This document shows positions 1 through 12,200 of a stretch of 64,000 nucleotides of DNA, in pieces. A program made the position numbers and the translations under genes. Source of the stretch: Pomphorhynchus laevis (taxonomy: Eukaryota > Acanthocephala > Palaeacanthocephala > Echinorhynchida > Pomphorhynchidae). The stretch is taken from NCBI GenBank assembly GCA_012934845.2, contig WNNJ02000308.1, positions 124,001 through 188,000 on the forward strand, written 5' to 3'. The notes under the pieces are model-generated. The model was not told where the DNA came from. It made no database searches and worked only from the letters and a program-made list of their open reading frames with translations. Positions within the stretch are counted from its first letter, which is position 1; each line of letters starts with the position of its first letter.

Positions 1-2
1 CA

Positions 3-917
3 GTCCTAGGTCCCCTGCTTTTCTCTCTTCTGCTTGGCGATCTATCTCCGTTTATCAAACCTTACTCCTTTAAGGTCATGCAATACGCCGATGACATTCT
101 AATCTATGCTCATGCACCCGCACATCGCATACACGATATCGGCATTTCTGCCTCCAACTGTCTTTCTTCTATCTACAAACGTCTCTCCAATCTCCATCTC
201 GTTCTAAACCCCGAAAAGTCCAAAATAATGTGGATCCTCCCCCGTAAACCAAACATATCTCCTCCCACTGTATATTTTGCCTCATCAATCATCCCCATAG
301 TCCACAATCTCACTTTCTTAACCTTCCATTTCGATGATTACCTTTCCCTTAAACCCTTCGTCCGTGACAAGGTCCGCTCATCTAACTTAATTCTCCGTGA
401 TATCCGCCGTATCCGCCCCCTTATCGACTTTCGTTCTTGTATGTCTCTTCTTTCATCGCTTCTTTTCCCTAAAATCGATTACTGCCTTAGCCTTTTCGCC
501 AATTCTCCAAAATCCATCATCCTACCCCTACAACGAATAATCAACACCGCCGTTCGAGTGCTCTTTCGTCTCCGTCGCTTCGACCACACATCCACATATT
601 TTGCCCAACTCTCCTGGCCCACCATCCACATCCGCATCAAACTCCGCCTTCTTCTCGTTACTTTTCGTCTCATCGCTGTCGGCTCCCCATCGTTCATCAA
701 CCTTCCTTTCTTAGACGATACTCGCCCCACCTCGCTATCGCTTCGTTCCTGTCATACCCTCTTACTCCACGTTCCTAATTACTCCAACAACTACGGTCTC
801 CGATCCTTCCTCGTCGCCGCCTCACTCGCCTGGAATCAACTCCCTCTCGACGTCCGCCGCGCCCCTTCCTTTATCATATTCAAACACCTCCTCCGTTCAC
901 ACCTTCTCGACACCTGA
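3..917 (+). CDS. LINE reverse transcriptase, C-terminal half (L2/CR1-like), 5'-cut by window edge
   Basis: Open frame of about 304 codons running in from the left edge. It begins in RT motif B/4 (VLGPLLFSLLLGDL), then the catalytic YADD box (QYADDILIYAH), thumb and C-terminal region ending SHLLDT. This is the ORF2 of a non-LTR retrotransposon that copies its RNA onto nicked DNA. The motif spelling fits the L2/CR1 group and closely matches other pieces in this window (2.9-6.2 kb, 31.6-32.0 kb, 47.2-48.0 kb). A short 3' UTR follows to about 992 with a hairpin (gcgtgcgctggcacgc) and a terminal AATAAAT. This stretch is uninterrupted, so it is one of the younger-looking fragments. The endonuclease part lies outside the window or is missing. 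Confidence 0.85.
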   Translation, partial: VLGPLLFSLLLGDLSPFIKPYSFKVMQYADDILIYAHAPAHRIHDIGISASNCLSSIYKRLSNLHLVLNPEKSKIMWILPRKPNISPPTVYFASSIIPIVHNLTFLTFHFDDYLSLKPFVRDKVRSSNLILRDIRRIRPLIDFRSCMSLLSSLLFPKIDYCLSLFANSPKSIILPLQRIINTAVRVLFRLRRFDHTSTYFAQLSWPTIHIRIKLRLLLVTFRLIAVGSPSFINLPFLDDTRPTSLSLRSCHTLLLHVPNYSNNYGLRSFLVAASLAWNQLPLDVRRAPSFIIFKHLLRSHLLDT

Positions 918-1009
918 TTCACATTCTTGTTTTGTTGTGGTCATGTAAGCGTGCGCTGGCACGCATTTGCCACGTTAAAATAAATCGTTTTTTATCTGTT
1001 CCGCGACTA

Positions 1010-2640
1010 AATTGTGGCAACTTAGTAGAAAGTTGTTGTTGTTTTTCGTCTGTTCTTCCTACGGGATCTTGAACAATGAATGCAAGTGCAGCGAAAAGAA
1101 CTTCAAATTTAAAAGATCCCGTTTATCGCGAACACAGTTCAGGCGAACCTGAAACGTGTCATAGTCATATGACATCTATTTCTTCGCCAAATTTATTCAT
1201 TTCAGAGTTACAAGTTCAGGAAATTATGACGATGGATCACCAAAGCCGAAATTCAGCCCGCATCTGGATAGGGGAACAACGACATTCGCACACGATGCAG
1301 ACATTATTTTTGCCTCAAAGGTTCTCCTACCAGATTATTGAAGATCTTGATGTGAATGAACGTAAACGTCTGTGCTAAGTTAAACAAGTTTTAAAAGCGT
1401 GCTTAGATTCCGAAGAGACGAACTTAACGATCGAAAATTTTCAGGTTGTGAGGCGGACTCGGTGGCATTAGATCCCTTTTTTAGGTAAATGTTTTCAGAA
1501 TCCTTTCGTCGCTTCTACATCATCTAATATTCAAAGATTTGAATATCTTGGTTGCTTATGTAATATTGTTGAGTACAGTTCCTTCTTGTGGTTTGCTCTC
1601 AGTGGTTCCTATAATGGTGGCGGAAATTGCTACAATGTGAGTAGTGATCAGCGGTCCGCCTCTGTCAACTCTGGTTGTGTGATTTTGTACACCAATGATC
1701 GTAGCATTCTCTTTAAAATTAATAAATTAAGACTTTGTGTCCAGATACACATCCGTTGTTAGTGGCTATAACCGAAACTTGGTTACACTATGATATTATA
1801 GACGCCGAGATTGATGTAACGAATTATTCCTCTTATCGGGCGGATATAACCAGTAATAGAAGTGGTGGAGTGATTCTTTATGTGCATAACAGTGTAACGT
1901 TCAAGTTAATATATGTAAAATCAGAATCACGAATTGAGGCTTTCTAGGGTAGCATATCGCTACCTACTCATGGATCAGTCATTATCGGTCTAATCTATCG
2001 CAGTTCGTACTCTAATATGAGTTGCATAATTGATGACTTGCTGAAATTTGATTAACGTAATAAAGTAATAGTAGTGGGCAATCTAAACATTCTTACTGTC
2101 GATTGGAGTAGTTATATGTGCTCTGCTAGTGATCATTTCTCTTCGGTATTTCTTGATACCGTTAATTTTTTGGACCTTACTCAGCATGTTACAGAGTTCA
2201 CACGTTTCTCTGGAGATCATCGTTCTTTACTCGATATTTGCATTACATCAAAAAATACATGATCAATAATGATACGCATTTGGATCCTCTAGGCAACTCA
2301 GACCATTGTGGACTCTTGTTCGACTCAAATTTCTCACATATTGTCGCACCTTAAGCCTTGCTCCAATATGCTGCAATGCTTCAAGACTGACTTTGAATTA
2401 GTCTGTCGATATTTATTTAGTATATGTTGGCTTTATCCCTGAACTGTTAAAGTTGAGATATCATTTAAGAGTGACGTTGGTAGTATTAGTTCCATCGTTG
2501 ACAACAATGAATGCACTCTAGTTCACGACATTGATATAGCCACTGCTTTTGGTTGTAAATTTATAGTACCGGTTTCTAACACTTCTCGAAATGGTTTTAT
2601 ATTATGTCGATCAATTTATGATGGTATTCACATGTTTTCT
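1010..2640 (+). mobile_element. CR1-like LINE, 5' part: end of ORF1 and endonuclease domain, decayed
   Basis: Frame 1076-1378 and its continuation to about 1450 end in an ORF1-type tail (ETNLTIENFQVVRR), which recurs on the other strand near 24.65 kb (ETDLTIKNFQIVRR). From 1735 to 2262 two frames encode an apurinic-type endonuclease: ITETWLHYDIIDAEI, then SGGVILYVHNSV, then GLIYRS and a degenerate catalytic stretch (VVGNLNI). This domain nicks target DNA for target-primed reverse transcription. The frames are separated by stops and shifts, so the copy is dead. The RT half is not present downstream; 2300-2640 retains only weak similarity. It is probably the same family as the minus-strand pieces at 6.23-7.48, 24.06-25.04 and 28.08-28.33 kb. 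Confidence 0.72.
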
Positions 2641-2748
2641 GTCCAATATGTGGTAACGTGGCTCAATTAGCTCAAATCATCGGGTTCTATTATCTCAAAT
2701 CATCTGGTTCTACTAATCAAAAAATTGTATTGGATATAACTTACATTG

Positions 2749-2815
2749 CAGATTAATTCAATCAGTTGCAGATCAATTTAATCAGTTGCAGATCAATTCA
2801 ATCAATTGCAGTAGC
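2749..2815. repeat. Tandem repeat, 20-bp unit, about 3 copies
   Basis: Three near-identical 20-base units (tgcagatcaattcaatcagt type) in direct order, preceded by two shorter copies of a tctcaaatcat phrase. They lie exactly between the CR1-like fragment and the next LINE copy. They could be the 3' tail of one element or the 5' UTR of the next. I see no coding. Confidence 0.7.
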
Positions 2816-2879
2816 AAATATAACAGGTTAAGCATACAAGGACGATGATGGGAAGATGTAAGAATACAGCTACGACCGA

Positions 2880-5800
2880 CACTAACTGTGCTCGACTACA
2901 AGTACAGTGATCGACACACGACTGCAGCGTCTGGACTACAATCGCATGCGACAACAGTAAGTCTGAAGAAGACTTCCTATGTATCTTATTTGCAAACAAC
3001 CTCATACGCAACCTCTTCCATAAGCACATATCAACCTCCAACATGTCCACTCAAACTACCTCCGTCGTTTCTGATGTCCTTTCTTCACCCACTGATCATG
3101 TCACCACATACACTTCCAATCCCATGTTTTATTCACTCCCCGACACCACCATCCTTCCCTTCTGACTCGTTTCTCAATAACCTACATCCATCAATCAAAA
3201 GCACATCCACTAACCTCACGATCCGTCCACTCATAACCTTTCATCACATCGCCTGGGAGTTGAGTTACGGAAAGCTTTCCATTTCTCGATCGTTGCGTTA
3301 TCGTCACTAATACCACTCTTTTCACATCCGTATTTCCACAAGCACGTCTCGACCACGATGTTTCCTCCTTTAGATCCATCCTTTCGTCTCTTGTTCCTGC
3401 GGATAAACCATCATTTTTCAACGATATCTCTCCTGTTGCATTCTTTCGCCTAAACAAATCTTCTCAATCTAATCCTTATGAACTCCCTTTCCTGAAAATT
3501 GTTTTCAAACATCGCTCTCAAAATTCCTTTGTCCTCTTCCACTGATTCAAAATCATGTCCTCTTCAGCCACTCGCATTTTCGCATATTGCACCGTCTCCG
3601 AAATCGCTCAACTCTCATCTGCCCGCATCGAAAAATGTCGTAGCGAGGAATACGGCGAAACATCTCTCTCCATCCGAAACATCGACGGAAATTTTTAAGT
3701 TGTCAACACCCGCCCAAAATTTCTATGGCACTCTATTACCCCTATGTGTCTTCTCCTCTAGCCACTAACACGACCACACACGGTTTCCGCCTTGGCCTCC
3801 TCATCACTAGCTCCATTCTCTATAAATCCGATATGATCCTTAAACTCTTTACCAAGCAATATATCGATCTCTTCTGCCTCACCGAATCCTGGCACTCCGA
3901 TTCCGACGCCCCCTTATTCGTCATCTGCTCTCTACCGGTTGATCACTAGTCGAATCCGCTCGACCCCTCAGCTCATCCCTTTCTAAATTCTGTAATCATG
4001 GCGGCATTGCCGCATTCGCCTGTAACCCCGCATCTCTTCGCAAAATCACTCACCTTTCAGTCCTTGCTCTTTTGATTTGGATACTCATCGTTCTTCTAAC
4101 CCGATCACTCTGGATTTTACCATTGTTTACCGTCCTGGTTTATCTGCTCCTAACTCCTTATTTTTACCGAATTTGCTGACCTCCTGTCCGACTGTTCTTT
4201 GACTTCCATCCCTTCCTCGTTCTTGGCGACTTCAAAATCCGCCTCGACTGCCCCTCTTTTACCGATTCCATCCGGTTCATCAGCATTTTATCTGCCTAAA
4301 ATTACAAACCCATCTCCACTGCCCCCACACATATCCTTGACGGGGCACTCGACATCATTGCTGTCCCCGATAATTTTGCTGCCTACACCTTACTGTCTAT
4401 CTTCGATCCTGGTCTATATGATCACCTTCTCGTCACCCTTGATCTTCATATAAATACACTTCGCCTCACACACCTCCAATCCTACATCCCTCTTGGAGAA
4501 ATATTGACCTCCTACTTCTCCGCTCTGCCCTACTCAAATCGTCTCTATCCTATCCCATAATACCATCTTCCTCTACTCACGATCTCTCCTATCTTTTCGA
4601 CACTGAACTCACATCCACTCTCGATCTTCTCTTGCCCTTCAAGCCTCACCGTCAACGTCGCTTGCACCGTTCTTAATGGTTTGACATTCAATGCCTAATC
4701 TCAAAGCGTTGACTCCGTCATGCTTTTTGAGTCTATTACCGCCCTCTCAGATGTGATATCCGCTCGCTCACTCCGTATCACCGTGATTCCTATCTTGCTC
4801 TTAGCCGGTATCGTCTCAACCTACTATGTACCTAATGCAATTCCTTCTAGCAACATAAAGTCCTCACTTCATTCAACTCTATGCCACTGACATACTTTTA
4901 ACTTAATCCTTGCTCACTTATTTTCTCCTTGCAAAATCAATATTCATGATTATTCGTCATTTTTTCAGTCTAAAGTATCCACGATGCTCTCTCACACCCC
5001 CGTCTTCATCCCATCCCACTCTTCCCAGCCTCGCATCATCCTCACAGCACTCATTCGCATTCTCCCTGTCTTACCTGCCGAAGTATCATATGTCCTCATG
5101 TCCTTGCCCAACAAAACCTCACCTGCCGATCCTCTGCCTACTCACATACTTAAATCCATATGCTCATCGATATCCCCTTTTCTCATCACCTTGCTTAACT
5201 CGTCCATCCAAAATTGTATATTCCCTTCACACTAGAAATCCACAATCGTTAGTCACCTCCTTAAGAAACAATGGCTCGACCCCTCTCTTCCTTCTAGCGA
5301 TCGCCCAATTTCACTTCTCCCTACTCTTTCTAAGCTCTTAGAACGCCTCATCTTCATACAGATCAACGTATATCTCTCTTAATCCAATATGTACCCTCAT
5401 TTCCAATCCGCTTTCCGCTCTAATCACTACACAGAAATCGCCTGCATGAAAGTTTACAACGACCTACTTATTTCTCATGACAAAGCTCTATATAGTGTCT
5501 TCACCTCCCTCAACCTCTCCTCAGCCTTCGACATCGTCGATCATTCCATCCGCATTTCTCGACCGTTCTTTTCGCGTATGTTCTAATTCATCTTCCTTCC
5601 CTCCCATCCCTATTGTATGCGGGTTCCACAAGTTTTAGTCATAGGTCCCCTGATTTTCTCTCTTCTGCTTGGCGATCTTTATCCGTTTATCAAACCTTAC
5701 TCCTTTAATGTCATGCAATACGCCGATGACATTCTTATATATGATCATGCGCCCGCCCATCGCTTACACGACATCGGCATTTCTGCCTCTAGCTGTCTTT

Positions 5801-6187
5801 CTTCTATCTATAAACGTATCTACCATCTTCATCTCGTTCTAACCCCGATAAGTCCAAAATAATGTGGATTCTTCCCCCCATCAACCTAACATATCTCCTT
5901 CCCCTGTATCTATTGCCACATCAATCATTCTCATAATCTACAATCTCACTTTCTCAGCCTTCCATTTTGATTATTTCCTTTCCCTTAGAACCTTCGTCCA
6001 TGACAAAGTCCGCTCGTTAAACTTAACTCTCCGTGACATGCACTGCATTCGCCCCTTTATCGACTTCCGTTCTTGTATGTATCTTCTTTAATCGCTTCTC
6101 TTCCCTAAAATCGATTACTTCTGCAGCCTTTTCGCAAATTCTCCAAAATCCATAATCCTACGCCTAAAACGCATCATCAACTCCGTA
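2880..6187 (+). mobile_element. L2-like LINE copy, nearly full length but heavily decayed (ORF1, endonuclease, RT)
   Basis: In order: an ORF1 C-terminal region read in pieces between 2888 and 3700 (for example PADKPSFFNDI, NPYELPFLKIVFKHRS); an endonuclease domain from about 3725 (FRLGLLITSS, LFCLTESWHSDSD) to 4760; and an RT from about 4980 (PLPTHILKSICSSISPF) through SAFRSNHYTEIAC, LNLSSAFDIVDHS and YADDILIYDHAP to about 6180. The RT end matches the frame at 3-917 almost base for base in places, so both are one family. Many stops and shifts break it. The 3' end is lost at 6187, where sequence jumps into a perfect hairpin and a minus-strand CR1-like LINE. Confidence 0.85.
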
Positions 6188-6188
6188 T

Positions 6189-6224
6189 GCCTCGCCGGCG
6201 ACTAGGAAAAGTCGCCGGCGAGGC
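6189..6224. repeat. Perfect 15-bp inverted repeat with 6-base loop
   Basis: Arms gcctcgccggcgact and its exact complement flank a short A/G loop. The right arm continues into minus-strand LINE sequence, which reappears in normal context at 6330-6345 (agtcgccggcg). The left arm is therefore a reversed copy of local LINE sequence, and the hairpin marks a junction with the preceding plus-strand LINE. Confidence 0.85.
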
Positions 6225-6543
6225 AATGAAAAGTCTGATCAACGCCTTATTAAAAAGTGATAGCGAAAGCGAACTTGGAAAATCAGCGAAGAATCTTTTC
6301 TAATTGGTTTATTTCACCATGCGTAGAAGGAAAAGTCGCCGGCGTAGCATAATCAATGATTGGTCTGATCAACGCCTTATATAATAGTGAGAACTGAGAC
6401 GGTGGAAGCGAACTAAAGGTATTTTTGATCATGTAAAAACAAATAATTTTCCTTATCATGTTGCATATATTTTTAGTATTGAGGTCGGTTTTAAACGAAT
6501 TCTGAACAAATATCCCAAGGTCCTTTGTATACAAATTTGTTGG

Positions 6544-6591
6544 AATAACCTTACCACCAACTAATCATTATTAGTTGGTGGTAAGGTTATT
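6544..6591. repeat. Perfect 22-bp inverted repeat, loop CATT
   Basis: Left arm 6544-6565, loop catt, right arm 6570-6591. The arm reads as LINE protein on one side (VGGKVIPTN, minus strand) and its mirror on the other, so it is an insertion created inside the CR1-like LINE. Confidence 0.9.
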
Positions 6592-6592
6592 A

Positions 6593-6622
6593 ATTATTTG
6601 GTAATCATTATTACCAAATAAT
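6593..6622. repeat. Second perfect inverted repeat, 13-bp arms, same loop CATT
   Basis: Left arm 6593-6605, loop catt, right arm 6610-6622. It abuts the previous hairpin and has an identical apex (taatcattatta). On the minus strand the outer side reads as LINE protein (GRSDLPNDY). Confidence 0.9.
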
Positions 6623-7194
6623 CATTTGGTAAATCACTACGGCCAAATCTGAGGTGGACACATTTAGTAGTGTTAATCATGATTCTGGTTTGCTCCACAT
6701 AATAACCAAATTTATGTCGTTTTGTAATTGTTGTATATCGGAATCGCATGCTATGACATTCCATATTTTAAGATCATCCGCGAATGCAAATTTTTTACAT
6801 TTTAGAGAGGTTAGCAAATTATTCAAAAATATTACGAATATTAACGGGCCCAAGACCGATCCCTGAGAAACACCCATTGACAAACTTGACAGTCTAGAGA
6901 GAATTACCTACACGGACTATGAAAGAACGGTCAATTAGGAAAGCGTGAATGCATCGAATTATAGGAATTTCAACTGCGTACTCTGCAAGAACACATCAAT
7001 CAACATATTGTGGTGAAGACTGAACTCAAAATACACGACATCAACGGCATCATCATGTGCAATTGTATCAACCCATGCTTCACTTGCACATAAAAGATTA
7101 GACATGAAAGAGCGTCCAGGACAAACCATGCTGCGAATTATCTAACAATTTCGATGATTCAAGATAGGATAGTAATCGTCGATGCAATATGCGC

Positions 7195-7282
7195 TCTAAC
7201 ATCTTACAGACAACACTTGTAAGACTTATTGGTCGCTCTAACATCTTACAGACAATACTTGTAAAACTTATTGGTCTATAAT
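7195..7282 (-). repeat. Tandem duplication of about 43 bp inside the LINE RT
   Basis: Two direct copies of a segment starting cgctctaacatcttacagac follow each other and differ at a few bases. In the RT this doubles the residues around SIVCKMLER. It adds an in-frame or near-frame extra block that CR1 RTs do not have. Confidence 0.8.
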
Positions 7283-7479
7283 TTCCAGGATTGTGACGAT
7301 CTCTCTTTTTGTGTATTGACACTACAATGGTGGTTTTCCAATCTAACGGAAATTGGTTTCTCAAGTGATAGATGAAATAAGTAAGCTAGCGATGAAGCAA
7401 TGAGTTAATCTTCCATCGCAGAAACGATTAACATCACGGGTAGTTCACTAGTCAATGGCCACTTTAGCTCAATCAATCG

Positions 7480-7829
7480 TTTCATGTGGTCTCTTAATTG
7501 ACCGTAGAAAACCTTCCTCTCACACAGATACGGCTTTTAGCATCAATCAGGTTGTGGATTCAAATAATTTACAGTTGATTTCGCTGAACTCTACTTAGCC
7601 AGACCGTAAGGTCACAATCGGGTACAATTTTGGAATAGTAAAATAGTAGATACCAAATCTATTTCGCCTGACAAAATGCCAACACTCACGATTTTTTAAA
7701 CGGATTAGCTCGGATTTACAACGACTTATGTACTTCATCTGATACTTTTATTAGCGCAATCGTACTCGGACACCTTGTTCTGCAACAACCTTTACGTATT
7801 GACTTCAGATCAATCAGATCAACGTTAGT
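7480..7829. other. No recognisable gene
   Basis: About 350 bases between the CR1-like RT and the next element. GC content resembles the flanking elements rather than the AT-rich introns, so it is probably untranslated or decayed element sequence. I could not assign it. Confidence 0.4.
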
Positions 7830-8900
7830 CAGAAGGATGAAATTATGGCTCGATTACAAATTATCAGACCTATTTGACGAAGCTCTTATCTCCAAGGGTA
7901 TCGTTATTCAAAAAAGAGAAACAATACGACACAACTGAAACAAGGTTTTTATTGACCAAGTTTGATCTGGTCGGTTATCTGCAGCCATGAAATCTTTAGA
8001 TAATGGACAGTACTTAGGAATCCACTTCTTGTTGCCGAATCGATATGCACAACATCAGTGTGCCGAACATATTGATGAAGACGTTGTGTCGAGCCAAAAC
8101 TGTTATCACGACCCAGTGTTTCACCTGTACATCTTCGAATACTTTGATGGAGATATGATTGCAGCCACCATCAAAACGATAAAAGGCGGTGTAGGTCCAT
8201 CCAGAATGGATGCTCTTTCTTGGTCAAGGCTAGCCCGATATGGCAAACACCTTGCAACGATAACAGCATCTAGAGATTCAATAAGAGCTTTATCCTGCAA
8301 CCGTATAATTGCCCTGAGTAAGCAAAGCGGCATTTGCCCAATTGGAATCGGTGTTGTAAGCAGGCGTATAATGCCTAAAGCGATTCTACGAATTTCACAA
8401 CCCCAATTGCAACCAATATGTGCTAACCTACAAGCTTGTTCTGGTCAAAGTTCCGGAACAAAATGCGTGATACATTCTGTAAGGTCTAACATGAACTCAA
8501 ATCCTGATCATATCTTATTGACGATATATGTTGACAATGCTTTTAATCGTATCAATAATCAACTAGCGATAAAAATATGCCGCGTATATGCCCTGCGCTT
8601 GATGTTACCTTGAACAATATATACCGTTATTATCCAAAACTAATTATTGGTTATGATACTATATATTGCCAATAGGGTTTTACTCAAGGATATGTTTTAG
8701 TCATGGCCTCCTACGCTTCCGCAACTCGTCCAATGATAAACCGCATTAGCGATTTTTTTCCACAGATTCAGCAATTTTTGTATGCTGATGATGAGTGCTG
8801 TATCGGTATGGTCTCCGCTGTTCGAGACGCTTTTTTTGTTTACTCGAGAGATTTTTTGTTTACGCTAACTATATTGATGTTTTGGGTAAATTCAAATTAA
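7830..8900 (+). mobile_element. Retroelement RT of the GPSGxD class, decayed
   Basis: The main frame 7987-8613 (208 codons) and flanking pieces show an RT unlike the LINE RTs around it: an upstream helical region (KLSDLFDEALISKG, then SGRLSAAMKSL), the landmark KGGVGPSRMDALSW (family consensus GxxGPSGLDADxWRR), CNRIIALSKQSG and RPIGIG-like PIGIGVVSRRI, CSGQSSGTKCVIHSVRS, VDNAFNRIN (catalytic box A, D kept), and QFLYADDECC (box C, YADD). From memory of the family, such RTs occur in many invertebrate genomes as single-ORF non-LTR-type elements with a C-terminal RPDG/WDVT domain. That C-terminus is absent here. A related copy is on the minus strand at 18.2-19.7 kb. The exact clade is uncertain. 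Confidence 0.72.
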
Positions 8901-9115
8901 TTTTTTAGAATTATTAAGATTTTATATCTCTGGTCAGTGTGTATTCAAATTTATGGACAATTGCACATTTATTTCGCGAACGAAATAAGCTCTTCTTTGC
9001 AGATTCAAAAGCATTCATTATATTCTTTAATAAGTTTTTCGTTTTATAAGTTGAAAAACAATTTTTTATAAAAATTTAAAATAAAAGTCAATTTTATGAC
9101 GAAGAGGCATAATTA

Positions 9116-9217
9116 TTGAACTGAGAGAAACGACAGAAGTTAAATAGCTTTATCATACATCTGAAAGCAAAACAATTATAAGAACAACGCATATTTACAT
9201 TCATAAAATCACCACAT
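9116..9217 (-). repeat. Terminal direct repeat of the gypsy fossil, element 3' side
   Basis: Shares a ~97-base block (starting gagagaaacgacagaagtta, ending aaaatcaccaca) with 12777-12875 in the same orientation. The two copies bracket the gag-pol remnant. The length is short for an LTR, so only part of the LTR may be kept. A short antisense Penelope-tail fragment lies just outside at about 9045-9100. Confidence 0.72.
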
Positions 9218-12200
9218 TCACCGCATCTCGTATTCATGAAGATATTGCTGTTTTCTTCGGCATCTACTTTATCTTCTTAATCCAAGTTCAGGTGAAGCTG
9301 TTTGTTCGAGTTCAGGATAAGGAGATCGTTGTTCGTTTTGTACAGGCGAATCGCTTCCTTCACAGTAAATAGGTGGACCAACATTATTGTTAATATCATT
9401 TTCAGGACGTCCGTGAGAGTCTATTCCGGAAGGAGGATTAGAATCTAAAATCTTCGAAGGTGGCCGAGCTAAATTCTGAGTTGATACTATGCTCACTTCC
9501 GTTTTGATTGCGAATTAGTGCATAGTAAGGATTAGCGTAAATGAGTTTAGCTTGGTTGACGGGAGGTTGATTCCTGCTGGTTCCATCGAATCTTTAAGTA
9601 GAACGTCACCGGGATCGGTCAATTAAGAAGGTAGGCTTACTCCACTTCCTGATCTACGCTGATAGTTGAACATGCGTGCATGATGCGATTGATTAGTTGC
9701 CGTACACAATAGTGATCGGATAGCATGTAATGATTCAGCCAGTTTAGTTTGTCACTGTTCAGCAGGTAAATCAAGTCCATCCAAACGTAAGAGTATAGAT
9801 TTCCATATCACTCCATTATACCTTTCGACCTGCGACTCTGTTGACCGAACGAGGTCGCTCGATCTGTATGAACACTCTCTGCCGCTCTACAGATTGGGAA
9901 AATTTTTCCCAAACAATTTATTACCGTTGAGGATTCGGTGTCCGCACATGAAAATCCGAAAGGAAAACGGCTAAATTCTTCAACGACTGTCAGTAGGTAT
10001 TGATAGCGATGTGTGCTTGGTAGAGGACCCTTAAAATCAATTGTCAGACGCTCCATTGGTTTTGTTGCCTTATCAAATGGCCTGCTACAAGCTTGAAAAA
10101 ATGTGGTTTCAGCATAGCACAACTTATACATTCCTTAGTGATTTGAGGAACATCATCTATGCTTTATGGCAAGTTTTTAGTACGTACAAAATGCTACATC
10201 CTCGTAATCTCGGGATGGCATAGTCCAGAATGAATAATCCGCAAATTTGATAAGTCATGAAGGACAGCCCCACAGTCAACTGAGAAAGCGCATCGGCTAT
10301 TTCGTTTTCCACTCTACGTCTATAAGATATATCGAATTGATATCCTGATAACTAAAGACGCCACCGTAAAATTTTGTTATTTTTAATCCGATTTCTTAGA
10401 GCTTGTGAATATACCAAGGAAATCGATCGTTTATCCGTTATTATGGTTAAGTGACGTCCTGATAAATAATAACGCCAATGTCGGACAGCTTCGACTATTG
10501 CCATTGCTTCCTTCTCTATGGCAACGTTGCGACGGGTGCTTTTATCAAGTGACCTGGAAAAGCACGCTACAGGTTTAGATTTCTGGCTTAAAGTAGCTCC
10601 CATCGCAAATTCGGATGCATCGGTTTCGAGAGTGAATGGCAACGAGAAATCGATCTTAGTCAAAGTTGCTTTGATAAGTTCAGTTTTTAAGATGGATAAA
10701 GCGGAATTCACTTCATTTGACAAAGGGAATGACTGTACAATTGCGAGGGCATGAGCGATTTCAGAGAAGTTTCAGATCCAACGAGAGTAGTGGGAGAATA
10801 TGCCCATTACTCGTTTAAGTTCTGAAGTGCTAGATGGTTCAGGCATATCGGATATCGGTTTTATACGTTCGGGATCAGGTGAAATTATACCTTTGTCAAT
10901 TTGATAATCAAGAAAACAAATTCTGGACATTCCAAAGGCGCACTTGCTGTTTAGTGTAATACTATAACGTTGACACACTTCTAGGAACTTGTCCAGATTT
11001 GCTTTATGAAGCTCGGGTGTTTCTCCCCCTATAACAACATCACAAAGGTATGAAAAAGTTGCCACTAATTTTTCTTTTTCGATAATGGAGTTCATTACGC
11101 GTTGGAAAACAGCTACCGCGTTAGTCAGGTCAAACGGCAAACTCCGAAATTGATATAATCGGCCAGCCGCTTCAAAAAGCAGTGCAATGTTTCTAATATT
11201 CAAGCTATGGAACCTGGTGATTCACATCATTTTAAACCAAGGCGACTGTAAATCGAATAAGATGTTAATTTGTCAATCATTTAATCTATCCTTGGAATAG
11301 GAAATGCATCTAATTGGGTGTCCCGATTTATTGTCAGGCTGTAGTCTATGACCATACGAGCTTTGTGTGTAGTCTCTTTGATAACCACAACTTGTGCGCG
11401 CCACGGTGACTGGCTGTCTTCAAATATATCGGCATTCGGTAGTCTCTTGATTTCCATAGAAATAAATTGATTGTCTGCTAAACTTCTTCGACGCGACGGA
11501 ACCGCGATAGCTTTTACATTATCCGACAAATAGTTGAATAAATGAAGGGGTTCGATTTTCATCTAAGGAACAGCAGATGTCACGATCAGAGGACTTTTGT
11601 TTCCACAAAAACCCATTGTAACGGTGGAATGTTGTTTGAAGAATGGTAATCCTAATATCACATCCGTGACTAGGCTCGATAAAACGAAGAATTTTGTGTC
11701 GCGATAAACACTTCCATTCATTGTCAAATCCGCAATCGTCGAGAACTTAATTTGACAAGCAATTGCGGACGAGGCCATACGGACATTCATTCTGGCGGGC
11801 TGTAATTTCAATCCACATCGTTCAGCAACGCAGCGTTTGATTATATTAAAAGCACTTCCTGTATCAAGTAATGCATCTATTCTTTGCCCGTTTAGAATGA
11901 CAAACGGTTTGAATGGGCATTTAAAATTATTATGTTGATTTGAATTTGCCGACATAGTCGCTGCAACTACCGCCGAGGAAGACGAATGTTTGGCCTCGCA
12001 TACTTTTGCAAAATTACCTGGCTTGTCACACTAATGACAACGTACATTTCGAGCAGGACAGGATGAGCGTATGTGACTGGGTCCACCACAGAAATAACAC
12101 TTTTTAGCTATTCTCAGGCGATACGGAATTAGTCAGTGTCGTTACTTCATTCGAAAACTGGTCTATATTGTTGATTGCGGAGTCTTGAGTTATAGAATTC

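Larger units (their letters stand above)
6230..7480 (-). mobile_element. CR1-like LINE, reverse transcriptase part, decayed and locally rearranged
   Basis: Reading the minus strand: FPLDWKTTIVVSIHKKRDRHNPGNYRPIS (as separate motifs PLDWKTTIVVSIHKK and NPGNYRPIS) at 7350-7265, the motif SQGSVLGPLIFVIFLNNLL and FADDLKIW at 6870-6760, and KDLGIFVQNSFKTDL, LLYKALIRPIIDYATPATF at 6530-6330. This order and spelling is that of CR1-group RTs. Stops break the frame. Two oddities are annotated separately: a ~43-bp tandem duplication at about 7195-7280 that doubles the residues around VCKMLER, and three snap-back hairpins. A second copy of the 6325-6420 segment lies at 6205-6300. Confidence 0.82.

Noticed and set aside
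2749-2815. CRISPR-like direct repeats
   Set aside because: Units are contiguous without spacers and the genome is clearly eukaryotic.
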